A stretch of 39,823 nucleotides of DNA from contig CAJXMD010000019.1 of the NCBI GenBank assembly GCA_913056165.1, positions 1-39,823 on the forward strand, in the 5' to 3' direction. The position numbers and the translations under genes were made by a program. Positions 8,626 to 16,141 of this stretch are shown here, one piece after another (the first letter of the stretch is position 1; the number at the start of each line of letters is the position of its first letter). The DNA comes from an uncultured Halieaceae bacterium. GTDB lineage: Bacteria > Pseudomonadota > Gammaproteobacteria > Pseudomonadales > Halieaceae. The notes under the pieces are model-generated. The model ran no database searches and had not been told where the DNA came from. It was given only the letters and a program-made list of their open reading frames with translations.

Positions 8626-9873
8626 CTATTGGTTCTCGTTACCGGCAGGTAAAAACAGTGCCCGGACTTCCGCGTGGGGGAGTCGCTTAACCCGAAGCCC
8701 GTCAATACCAATGACGGTATCTGCGGCCACCATGGCATTCACGATAGCCTCTTCGGTGGCATCGATGCCTGCCCGGAAAATGGCGCCCAAGGCGTAATTT
8801 GGAAATACGGTAGCGGTTCCGAAGTTATTTTCGTCCATAGCCTCAGCATTGGCGGTGGAGAACGCCACAAAAATATCTCCCGACCCCGGCGTGCTGATAG
8901 CACCCAGTCGACCGAGGGCGAGGGATGGTCGTTTGGCGAGTCGCGTCAATTGGTGAGGCAACAGGGGCGCGTCGGTGGCCATGACGACAATAATAGAACC
9001 GTCACGGGTCCTGCCATTCAGCGATACCTCCACTGGGTCACAGTAGGGGTACCACGGTAACGTTCGCTCGATTGTTGTATCTACATGGCAGTGCTCACCC
9101 ACTGGGAGTTTATCCGCAACGGCCTGCGATCCCAGTCGTAGATCGGTTCCATCCCAGTTGTAATTGCACTGCACCAAGACGCCAACGGTAAAAGACCGAC
9201 CCTCGATGCTTAGCGTCCTGGATGCAGTGCCGATGCCGCCCTTGAATCCATTACACACCATGCCAGTGCCGCCGCCGACCGCACCTTCCAGCACTGGACC
9301 AGTCGACGCGTTCAATAGCGCGTCCTGAACGTGCTCGGGCTTTACATGCTGGCCGTTAATGTCGTTGAGTGCGCCGTCGTAGGTCTCCGCGACTACCGGG
9401 GCGTGCCAGTCGGCACTCCAGCCTTGATCGACCATCCACGCCACCAGGCTATCTCTGACCACGCCAACACTATGGGTGTTGGTGATGGCGATTGGGCCAT
9501 CAATCAGGCCGCGCTCGGTAAGCCATGTTGTGCCCGTCATTTCTCCCGATGCATTTAACGTAAACCAGCCGCTAAAAACTCCCTGGGTACTATCTTTCCC
9601 ACGGGGGTGAATCACAGTGACACCGGTGCGAATTGGCCCTTGGCCCCGTTCAAGCGCCCCCTCGCCTGATATCAGGGTGGTATGCCCCACCTCGACGCCC
9701 GGGACGTCGGTGATTGCGTTTTCGACCCCACTGACTCCTGCAAAGGGAATGCCCAGATCTCGTGCCCGTTCTTCGGTCGCAGCCACCGATAGGGTGGTCA
9801 GTAAAAGAGTAAAAGGTAGTGCGTAAAAAGCGCGACGCGCTGGATGGCGTTCCAACTGGGTAAGGGTGGACAT
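8626..9873 (-). CDS. exported P1 family peptidase (DmpA / L-aminopeptidase-D-esterase type, S58)
   Basis: A 415-residue protein whose N-terminal hydrophobic stretch (about 14-31, ending SVAATEE) looks like a signal peptide, so it should act in the periplasm. Family marks are NAITDVPGVEVGHTTL near 52-67, TGVTVIHPRG near 83-92 and NTHSVGVVRD near 132-141. The segment NGFKGGIGTASR near 208-219 is where S58 enzymes cleave themselves to expose the nucleophilic N-terminal residue of the beta chain. Known members remove N-terminal residues from peptides, amides or beta-peptides. The ATG at 9871-9873 has GGAG about ten bases upstream; the frame is open to 9927 without a better site. It converges with the sulfotransferase-like gene. 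Confidence 0.9.
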   Translation of the reverse strand: MSTLTQLERHPARRAFYALPFTLLLTTLSVAATEERARDLGIPFAGVSGVENAITDVPGVEVGHTTLISGEGALERGQGPIRTGVTVIHPRGKDSTQGVFSGWFTLNASGEMTGTTWLTERGLIDGPIAITNTHSVGVVRDSLVAWMVDQGWSADWHAPVVAETYDGALNDINGQHVKPEHVQDALLNASTGPVLEGAVGGGTGMVCNGFKGGIGTASRTLSIEGRSFTVGVLVQCNYNWDGTDLRLGSQAVADKLPVGEHCHVDTTIERTLPWYPYCDPVEVSLNGRTRDGSIIVVMATDAPLLPHQLTRLAKRPSLALGRLGAISTPGSGDIFVAFSTANAEAMDENNFGTATVFPNYALGAIFRAGIDATEEAIVNAMVAADTVIGIDGLRVKRLPHAEVRALFLPAGNENQ

Positions 9874-9976
9874 TGATGAATGCTCCGCGGGGCGATTGGC
9901 CTCCAATATAAAAGAGGAGTCGCCCATAGCGCTAGCGCCAGAGCGCCCCCGCGGTGGGTGGTGAGCTGGCTAGAGC

Positions 9977-10675
9977 TTACTCTGCTGCGTAATGCTGGAC
10001 ACAGCTTTCAAAGGTATCCAATTCCAGGGAATCGATCGTTGAAAGCATTTTGGCGTAGGGCTCCATCGCCCACGGCGCTCGTTGGAGAAAGTCGTTCACC
10101 ATCATGCCTGCAACCTCGGGGGTGACGGCGAAGATGCGCACATCGAGCATGTTGGCTTTCTGATGCCCGTTGCCCATCGGCTGAAAGATACCAACCTCAA
10201 CCTTGTGCCCGTTTTCCTGCATGACTTTTTCAAGGGCAGTTGCCGCAGCAATGTAGCCTGCTACGTCATTCACAACGATCTGATAGCGCCGCTCAAAGCC
10301 AGATGGCAGGGTGAAGGGCTTCAAAATAGCGTAGAACTCTGTAGAGATAACGCTACTGATGTCATTTAACTCTCCGCTTCTGGGGCGTTCTGAAAACATC
10401 TGAGCGCCTTTAAAAGCAGCACTCGCGTTTTCAAAAATACTCCAGGCAAAGGCTTGGCCTGGGTAGCGATGCCCGCTCAGCGTAACGCAGGTTCCTCCAG
10501 CTTGAGCCCCCAGAGTGGAGAAGACAGATGGATTCTTGCTTACGACGTCAACATAGGCGTTTGGGTTGTCTGCCTGTACATTGACGACAGTGACAACAGG
10601 CGTGTCGTTGGCCGCGGTGAATGATGTGGCGAGACCAAGTAACACACCTGCCAGATAGGATATACGTTTGACCAT
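9977..10675 (-). CDS. exported protein of unknown function
   Basis: A 232-residue protein with a clear signal peptide (MVKRISYLAGVLLGLATSF, cleavage near TAANDT), predicted periplasmic or secreted. No catalytic motif is recognised. The mature part appears to hold two similar alpha/beta halves (TVVNVQADNPNAYVDVV near 29-45 and VEVGIFQPMGNGHQK further on), which could be a ferredoxin-like or dimeric alpha-beta barrel fold, but this is only an impression. Two Cys remain (in GGTCVTLSG and ESCVQHYA) and might form a disulfide. AAGGAACA lies seven bases before the ATG at 10675. The 21-bp direct-repeat element at 10799-10828 lies 124 bp upstream and is shared with two other genes for exported proteins here. 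Confidence 0.75.
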   Translation of the reverse strand: MVKRISYLAGVLLGLATSFTAANDTPVVTVVNVQADNPNAYVDVVSKNPSVFSTLGAQAGGTCVTLSGHRYPGQAFAWSIFENASAAFKGAQMFSERPRSGELNDISSVISTEFYAILKPFTLPSGFERRYQIVVNDVAGYIAAATALEKVMQENGHKVEVGIFQPMGNGHQKANMLDVRIFAVTPEVAGMMVNDFLQRAPWAMEPYAKMLSTIDSLELDTFESCVQHYAAE

Positions 10676-10705
10676 TTTATTGTTCCTTATGATGAGATAA
10701 AAATC

Positions 10706-10764
10706 ACGGGTCCATGGAGTCGGCTTGCAACGCCGGCATCCACTATCAAAGCACAGGGACCCGT
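10706..10764. repeat. 8-bp inverted repeat upstream of the exported-protein gene
   Basis: ACGGGTCC at 10706-10713 matches GGACCCGT at 10757-10764 with 43 bases between. It lies between the start codon at 10675 and the direct-repeat element at 10799, so it would fall in the leader or core promoter of the minus-strand gene. It could form an RNA stem or be chance. Confidence 0.25.
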
Positions 10765-10798
10765 CTCTCGTTGAGACATTCGGAGCAATCTTCTAGGC

Positions 10799-10828
10799 TT
10801 GGCGGAAAATCATCGGAAATTGGCGCAA
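10799..10828 (-). promoter_or_regulatory. Direct-repeat operator-like element, copy A
   Basis: On the plus strand TTGGCG occurs at 10799-10804 and again as TTGGCGC at 10820-10826, exactly 21 bp apart (two helical turns). Read toward the minus-strand gene at 10675 this is GCGCCAA, 14 bases, then CGCCAA, at 124 bp from the start codon. Copies B (25729-25758) and C (27294-27321) have the same spacing, orientation and approximate distance. Two direct half-sites 21 bp apart is the geometry used by AraC-type activators. The plus-strand GNAT gene at 10896 is about 70 bp away on the other side and could also be affected. Confidence 0.55.
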
Positions 10829-10895
10829 GAGCGGGCGCGGCCAGCGTCCAGAAAGCTTTGCCGATTCTTCATGAACATATTGAGGTAAAGAGATT

Positions 10896-11378
10896 ATGGC
10901 TATTTCCATCGCGCCGGCGACACCGGAAGATGTCCCGCAGATCTGGCAGTTCGTGGTTGAACTCGCTATCTATGAGCGAGAGCCGGAGGCGGTGATAGCG
11001 ACCAAAGAGGATTTCCATCGGGTTTTATTCTGCGAATCTCCGCGCGCTTACGCCGTCATGTGCCGCGACGGCGATGTACCCATCGGTTTTGCACTCTACT
11101 TCTATAATTTTTCAACCTGGTTAGGTCGACATGGTCTGTACCTTGAGGATCTATATGTCACCCCCGAGCACCGTGGGAAGGGAGCGGGCAAAGCTCTCCT
11201 GCAGCACCTGGCGGGCATTGCCGTGGCGGAGGGTTGCGGTCGTTTTGAGTGGAGCGTGCTGGACTGGAATCAGCCGGCTATCGATTTTTATGAGTCCATG
11301 GGTGCCAAGCCCCAATCAGAATGGGTCGGTTACCGACTAACAGGAGAGGCGCTACAAGCCCTCGCGTCCCGAGACTGA
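10896..11378 (+). CDS. GNAT family N-acetyltransferase
   Basis: A 160-residue single-domain GNAT enzyme that would transfer acetyl from acetyl-CoA to an amine. Motif A is clear: LYLEDLYVTPEHRGKGAGKA at about 81-100, with the R-G-K-G-A-G pyrophosphate loop. FEWSVLDWNQPAIDFYESMG near 112-131 matches motif B. VPIGFALYFYNFSTWLGRHG just before motif A resembles diamine (spermidine/spermine-type) acetyltransferases, so a polyamine or other small amine is a reasonable guess. The ATG follows GAGGTAAAGAG. The gene converges with the cysteine-synthase-like gene, 18 bases beyond its stop. Confidence 0.88.
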   Translation: MAISIAPATPEDVPQIWQFVVELAIYEREPEAVIATKEDFHRVLFCESPRAYAVMCRDGDVPIGFALYFYNFSTWLGRHGLYLEDLYVTPEHRGKGAGKALLQHLAGIAVAEGCGRFEWSVLDWNQPAIDFYESMGAKPQSEWVGYRLTGEALQALASRD

Positions 11379-11396
11379 CAACAGAGCGAGGGCTTG

Positions 11397-12452
11397 CTAC
11401 ACGCTGTCAGCCAGAGCCTGTTCTTCTTCGTCCATTTCAGCCGGGATCGTCTCGAAAAGTGGCGTCGATAGATAGCGCTCACCCGTATCCGGGAGCATCA
11501 CCAGCATGACCGATCCCTTGGGTGCTTGCTCGGCGACTTCGATAGCAGTGGCAAGGGTAGATCCGCCGGAGACACCTGTGAGAATGCCCTCTTCGGCAGC
11601 CAGTCGAGCCGCCCATTGCATGCCAATAGTTCCATCGACGGGTAACACCTGATCGAAACCCTTGTTGTCGATGCTTTCCTGCAGAACCTTGGGTATAAAA
11701 TCTGGCGTCCAACCCTGAATGACATGGGGTTCCCAGGCTGGGTGACTGCCCGCCGGTGAATCATCCGCGTTTCGCTGCTGAGGTTCTCCTGAGCCCACGA
11801 GTCTCGCATTGTGCGGCTCGGACAAAATGATCTTGCAGTTGGGTAAGTCCTTGCGGAGGACCCGCGCCACCCCGGATACGGTACCCCCCGTGCCATACCC
11901 GGTTACCCAATAGTCGAGACCGATATCTTTGAAGTCGTTGACGATCTCCCGCCCCGTCGTACTTTCATGAATGTCTGCGTTTGCCGATGATTCAAATTGC
12001 CGCGCAAAAAACCAGCCATTTTTCTCAGCCAGCGCCTGCGCCTTACGGTACATGCCAATGCCTTTTTCAGCGCGGGGTGTCAGCACGACTTTGGCCCCGA
12101 GAAATCGCATCAGGCGCCGCCGTTCAATGGAGAAGCTATCGGCCATGGTGATGACAAGGGGATAGCCCTTGGCTGCACAGACCATCGCTAGGCCAATGCC
12201 GGTGTTGCCTGATGTTGCTTCCACGACAGTTTGCCCGGGTGACAGGAGGCCCTCTCGCTCTGCAGCTTCAATCATATTGAGTGCGAGGCGATCTTTTACC
12301 GAGCTCAGGGGATTGAAAGATTCGACTTTGACGTAGAGGCTGACATGATCGGGAGCGATGTGATTTAAGCGAACGCAGGGGGTGTCGCCCACCGTCTCCG
12401 TTACAGAGTCATAGAGTTTGCCCCTGCCCGATGTTGTGTACAGATTCCCCAC
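11397..12452 (-). CDS. cysK: cysteine synthase family PLP enzyme (CysK-like)
   Basis: A 351-residue fold-type II PLP enzyme. The lysine is at about 53 in NPLSSVKDRLA, the phosphate-contacting TSGNTG follows, and SFSIERRRLMRFLGAKVVL and TGERYLSTPLF are closer to O-acetylserine sulfhydrylase A than to CysM. The reaction would be O-acetylserine plus sulfide to cysteine. It is longer than E. coli CysK: between SEPHN and HVIQGWTPDFIP there is an extra polar loop (GSGEPQQRNADDSPAGSHP), and an acidic tail (PAEMDEEEQALADSV) follows. A related beta-replacement enzyme cannot be excluded. A GTG at 12452 sits eight bases after AGAGG and was preferred to the GTG at 12461, which overlaps that site. Confidence 0.82.
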   Translation of the reverse strand: MGNLYTTSGRGKLYDSVTETVGDTPCVRLNHIAPDHVSLYVKVESFNPLSSVKDRLALNMIEAAEREGLLSPGQTVVEATSGNTGIGLAMVCAAKGYPLVITMADSFSIERRRLMRFLGAKVVLTPRAEKGIGMYRKAQALAEKNGWFFARQFESSANADIHESTTGREIVNDFKDIGLDYWVTGYGTGGTVSGVARVLRKDLPNCKIILSEPHNARLVGSGEPQQRNADDSPAGSHPAWEPHVIQGWTPDFIPKVLQESIDNKGFDQVLPVDGTIGMQWAARLAAEEGILTGVSGGSTLATAIEVAEQAPKGSVMLVMLPDTGERYLSTPLFETIPAEMDEEEQALADSV

Positions 12453-12534
12453 GACACTCACCTCTGGTTTTGTGATGTTGGGTAGAACACTACGCCACTT
12501 TGGGAGCCTGTGTCACTTCCGTTGTGATGGTCGC

Positions 12535-12984
12535 TCAGCGCTCTTTATCCCCAGCGAGAGCTTGATGCTTGAGTCGAATAAATTCCTGGTGGGGAACATA
12601 AAGTAAATCGGCGACCCGACGTATCAGATGATCTTCGTACTTGCTTAGATCCCCATCCGCGGCGGCAACTTGCCACATGAGCCCGATGAGCTCGCTTCTC
12701 TCCTCGGGCGAACAGTGCTCGTTGATGACGCGGGTAAAGTCATGGAGCGAGACGGCATTTTCTACCTGATCATTGGCTTGTTGGGTTACCAGCTCCACGT
12801 CCTCCGGGCTCATATCAAAGGTTGCGGCGAGCAGGCTGATAAGGCGCGCTAACTCCTCTGGGGTGATCTCAAAGTCCGCCCTGGCGACCTCGACAAGCAG
12901 GGCTGCTGAAGCGAGCTCCCGCGTACTGCTCTGTTTTTGCTCGATTTTTTCGCTAAAAAGTGTCTCGAAAAGGGATTTAAGCAT
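12535..12984 (-). CDS. TerB-like (tellurite resistance TerB / DjlA-type domain) protein
   Basis: A 149-residue acidic, all-helical protein. Two similar halves show the TerB pattern: LLVEVARADFEITPEELARL at about 29-48 and MWQVAAADGDLSKYEDHLIR near 103-122, each with the acidic loop that could bind a metal. TerB-like proteins are small cytosolic or membrane-associated proteins, often of unclear role; this solitary copy has no ter operon genes around it, so tellurite resistance should not be assumed. It is divergent from the glucosylglycerate operon, with about 90 bp between starts. Confidence 0.8.
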   Translation of the reverse strand: MLKSLFETLFSEKIEQKQSSTRELASAALLVEVARADFEITPEELARLISLLAATFDMSPEDVELVTQQANDQVENAVSLHDFTRVINEHCSPEERSELIGLMWQVAAADGDLSKYEDHLIRRVADLLYVPHQEFIRLKHQALAGDKER

Positions 12985-13074
12985 CGGAAATTGGGTTCAA
13001 ATGAGGTGGTTGTGTCTTAATGGGCACGATTATTGCTGACCTATACTCGGGGGGCTCTGGCATATCGGCCCAGT

Positions 13075-14058
13075 ATGAGGTCAGGAGCTAAAGGATACGG
13101 GTTGTTGCGACAGCTGCAAAGTTGCACGCCCAGGCGAGAGAGTACGGTTTTGGTGGAAGCAGTCAGGGAACTGATCGAGAAGTTTGCCCGGGAGAGAGAT
13201 GTTTCCGGAGAATTCGTTCAGACGGCGAACGACTGGTATCTCGAAGCGCTGGCACTCATTACCGCGCGGCACAGAGAGGCGGGACGGCCAATTTTAGTCG
13301 GGATCTCGGGTTGCCAGGGGTCTGGCAAGTCGACCTTGGCCGAGTTGCTATTCGCTCTTCTGGAGGAACACAGCGGCTATAAAGTTGCCTTGCTTGCACT
13401 TGATGATTTTTATCTGGGACGCGAGGACAGGGCGGACCGGGCCCGGAAGTTACACAGGCTTTTCGCCACTCGTGGCGTACCGGGGACTCACGATACTGCT
13501 TGGATGAGCCGTTCTATTAACGATCTGCTGACAGGCACCGGCGACGTTGTCACCCCCGTATTTGACAAGTCGAGGGACGATCGCACTGGAAGTGAGCGTT
13601 GGCACCATTATGGTGCGCCGGTTGATGTGGTCCTTCTGGAAGGTTGGTGTCTGGGAATTCCCGCCCAGTCAGAGGCAGACCTGAGGTCTCCCTGCAATGA
13701 GCTGGAGGCCAGTCAGGATCCTGGTGGCGAGTGGCGCGGCCATGTGAACCGATTTTTGGCGGCAGACTACCAGCCTTTGTTCGACCGACTCGACTTATTG
13801 CTGCTGCTTCAGGCGCCTAATTTCGACGCCGTGGCTCAGTGGCGATTCGAGCAGGAACAGCACCTGGCAAGACAACAAACTAAACGAGGTGAAACCACAG
13901 GGAGGGCGCTCATGGATGAGCAACAGATAAAGGATTTTGTACAGTACTTTGAGCGACTAACGCTGCACGGGTTTGAGGAGCTGCCTAAGCGTGCGAATTT
14001 GGCCTGGCAGCTGGGCGCCGATCGCACGGTGAGCGGTCGGCTGGGGAGAGCGTCGTGA
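13075..14058 (+). CDS. D-glycerate kinase, P-loop (plant GLYK-like) type
   Basis: About 327 residues. A Walker A motif GISGCQGSGKST lies near 76-87, followed by VALLALDDFYL (a lid and substrate-binding strand as in phosphoribulokinase/uridine kinase-like enzymes), RGVPGTHDT and VVLLEGWCLGI. This arrangement is that of the P-loop D-glycerate 3-kinases (plant and cyanobacterial type): D-glycerate plus ATP to 3-phosphoglycerate. The start is uncertain: ATG 13075 has no strong ribosome site, a TTG at 13102 follows AAAGGA, and an upstream TTG exists at 13033. A TATACT at 13042-13047 could be a -10 box. The gene overlaps the phosphatase by a GTGA, so the four genes 13075-17883 form one coupled unit. 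It would return the glycerate released by the phosphorylase to glycolysis. Confidence 0.85.
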   Translation: MRSGAKGYGLLRQLQSCTPRRESTVLVEAVRELIEKFARERDVSGEFVQTANDWYLEALALITARHREAGRPILVGISGCQGSGKSTLAELLFALLEEHSGYKVALLALDDFYLGREDRADRARKLHRLFATRGVPGTHDTAWMSRSINDLLTGTGDVVTPVFDKSRDDRTGSERWHHYGAPVDVVLLEGWCLGIPAQSEADLRSPCNELEASQDPGGEWRGHVNRFLAADYQPLFDRLDLLLLLQAPNFDAVAQWRFEQEQHLARQQTKRGETTGRALMDEQQIKDFVQYFERLTLHGFEELPKRANLAWQLGADRTVSGRLGRAS

Positions 14059-14891
14059 AGCGTCCCGTTATTTACACCGACCTCGATGGCTCCCTTCTCG
14101 ATCACTATACCTATGAGGCAACGCCAGCCAAGCCTTTGCTTAGACAGTTGGATCAGCTTGGCACCCCGGTCATTCCCTGCACCAGCAAAACCGTCGCGGA
14201 AGTGATTCCCCTCTGCCGCTCACTCAACCTCTCGGGACCCTTCATTGCGGAAAATGGGGCGCTTATCTGCGTACCGACGAGCTGGCCAATACCGATTCCA
14301 AAAAATAGCGGGCGAACAGGGGCCTATTGGTCTCATTGCATGGGCTACCCCAGATCCGCGCTGCGGGCCGTGCTGGATTCACTGCCGAAACTATGGGCGG
14401 ATCGATATCAGCCTCTGGTGGATCTCTCGGTTGATGATGTGATGGCACTGACCCAGCTGGACGCACGCGCTGCGGCGCGAGCCTTGCGCAGGGACTTTAC
14501 TGAGACGCTGGTGTGGCATGGGAGTGATACGGACTTTGATACCTTCTCGACGTTGATGACTGACCGGGGATTGCAATGCGTTCGTGGTGGCCGATTCGTT
14601 CATTTGATGGGGCCAAACAACAAGGCGCGGGCGATGGAGTGGCTGCAGCTGGCTATTGGGCACTACCTAGGGGGAGAGGTGGTCAGCATCGGTATCGGGG
14701 ATGCCGACAATGACCGATCCCTGCTCGAAGCAACAGACATCGCACTTCTCGTCAGGTCGCCAGTTCACGATTTCCCCGTTCTCGATCGGACCGACAATAC
14801 CTTTCACAGCCGCTCCTATGGCCCAGAGGGCTGGGTCCAGGGGGTGGAGACAATATTGACAACCCTGTTGGGTAAGGAGGCATTGGCGTGA
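14055..14891 (+). CDS. gpgP: HAD phosphatase, mannosyl/glucosyl-3-phosphoglycerate phosphatase
   Basis: A 278-residue HAD protein of the Cof/MPGP type. Motif I is YTDLDGSLLD with D9 and D11, motif II is IPCTSKTVAEV, and motif IV is GDADND near 215-220. FIAENGALI and FVHLMGPNNKARAM are typical of mannosyl-3-phosphoglycerate phosphatases. It should dephosphorylate the product of the next gene (glucosyl-3-phosphoglycerate) to glucosylglycerate; enzymes of this family often accept both the mannosyl and the glucosyl ester. It overlaps the kinase at its start and the synthase at its end by GTGA on each side, indicating translational coupling. The gpg naming rests on the neighbouring GpgS-type synthase. 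Confidence 0.87.
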   Translation: MKRPVIYTDLDGSLLDHYTYEATPAKPLLRQLDQLGTPVIPCTSKTVAEVIPLCRSLNLSGPFIAENGALICVPTSWPIPIPKNSGRTGAYWSHCMGYPRSALRAVLDSLPKLWADRYQPLVDLSVDDVMALTQLDARAAARALRRDFTETLVWHGSDTDFDTFSTLMTDRGLQCVRGGRFVHLMGPNNKARAMEWLQLAIGHYLGGEVVSIGIGDADNDRSLLEATDIALLVRSPVHDFPVLDRTDNTFHSRSYGPEGWVQGVETILTTLLGKEALA

Positions 14892-16141
14892 GTGATTTTT
14901 TTCAAAATGGGACCATCACCACCCTGCATGATCTGGGCGATCGATCGACAGAGAGTTATGAGGATGCGCTGGTCACTTTCTCCCAAAAAAGACCGATAGG
15001 TCTTATTCTGCCCTCTCTCTATTCAGAGCTGGGTACGGAGGCCTTACCAAATATCGTGAAAGAACTGACCCGGGTGCCCTATCTGAGTCAGGTAGTGATA
15101 GGTCTGGATCGGGCAGATCAGAGCGAGTATCAGCACGCGATCGATTTCTTCGGCCAGCTGCCGCAACATCATCGAGTGTTGTGGAATGATGGCCCGCGCC
15201 TTAGGGCCATTGATCAGCGGCTACAAGAGGCAGGGCTCGCACCCCGAGAGCTGGGCAAAGGGCGAAATGTTTGGTACTGCATGGGCTATGCGTTAGCGAC
15301 AGCGAAGGCGGATGCCATCGCACTGCATGATTGCGACATTCTTACTTACGACCGCAGTTTACTGGCACGTCTGGTTTACCCGGTGGCCAACCCCCTCTTT
15401 AACTACGAGTTTTGTAAGGGTTATTACCCGCGAGTGGCTGATAACAAAATCAATGGTCGCGTCTGCCGACTGCTGGTCACACCGATGATTCGGGCCATGA
15501 AGCGAGTTGTTGGTGACTCTCAATACCTCGCCTATCTGGACAGCTACCGCTACATTCTCGCCGGTGAATTCGCTTTTCGCCGGGAGTTGTTAAATGACCT
15601 GCGCATCCCCTCCGACTGGGGGCTGGAAATTGGCGTGGTTTCCGAGGTATATCGAAGTAACAACAACAGACAAATTTGTCAGGTCGATATCGCGCATAAC
15701 TACGATCACAAGCACCAGAATCTGTCGCTCGATGATGCGACCCTCGGCCTGTCTCGCATGTCCATGGATATCGCGAAGTCGATTTTTCGAAAGCTCGCCA
15801 TACAAGGCACGGTGTTTAATCAGGAGACGTTCCGGACTATAAAGGCGACCTACTATCGGATGGCGCTGGATCTCGTCGAGGCTCATCGCGATAACGCAAT
15901 CATGAACGGGCTCGGTTACGACATCCACCAGGAAGAAGTCGCGGTTGAGCTCTTCGCTGAAAATATCATGGAGGCGGGCAAGCAATTCCTCGAGCGACCG
16001 ATGGACGCGCCATTCATTCCTACCTGGAATCGTGTGGTGAGTGCGATCCCCGAGATTCTGGATGACCTCCGCGAGGCGGTGGAAGAGGACTACCTCGAGT
16101 TTGGTGTTGATGCGGGGGGCTCTCGAGTACGCGCATGTTAG
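14888..16141 (+). CDS. gpgS: glucosyl-3-phosphoglycerate synthase (GT81-like)
   Basis: A 417-residue GT-A retaining glycosyltransferase. After a strand GLILPSLYSELG near 38-49 come VVIGLDRADQ, the conserved GKGRNVWYCMGYAL near 123-136, and the metal-binding DxD as D148-C149-D150 in ALHDCDILTYDRSLL. LAGEFAFRRELL and WGLEIGVVSEVY match the acceptor side of GpgS enzymes. It would transfer glucose from an NDP-glucose to 3-phosphoglycerate. The motif set fits GpgS better than mannosyl-3-phosphoglycerate synthase, though sugar specificity is inferred. The start GTG overlaps the phosphatase stop (14888-14891), and the end overlaps the phosphorylase start by seven bases. Confidence 0.88.
   Translation: MSDFFQNGTITTLHDLGDRSTESYEDALVTFSQKRPIGLILPSLYSELGTEALPNIVKELTRVPYLSQVVIGLDRADQSEYQHAIDFFGQLPQHHRVLWNDGPRLRAIDQRLQEAGLAPRELGKGRNVWYCMGYALATAKADAIALHDCDILTYDRSLLARLVYPVANPLFNYEFCKGYYPRVADNKINGRVCRLLVTPMIRAMKRVVGDSQYLAYLDSYRYILAGEFAFRRELLNDLRIPSDWGLEIGVVSEVYRSNNNRQICQVDIAHNYDHKHQNLSLDDATLGLSRMSMDIAKSIFRKLAIQGTVFNQETFRTIKATYYRMALDLVEAHRDNAIMNGLGYDIHQEEVAVELFAENIMEAGKQFLERPMDAPFIPTWNRVVSAIPEILDDLREAVEEDYLEFGVDAGGSRVRAC

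Noticed and set aside
12535-12984. Tellurite resistance locus
   Set aside because: A single TerB-like gene without terC, terD or terE neighbours does not support the phenotype.
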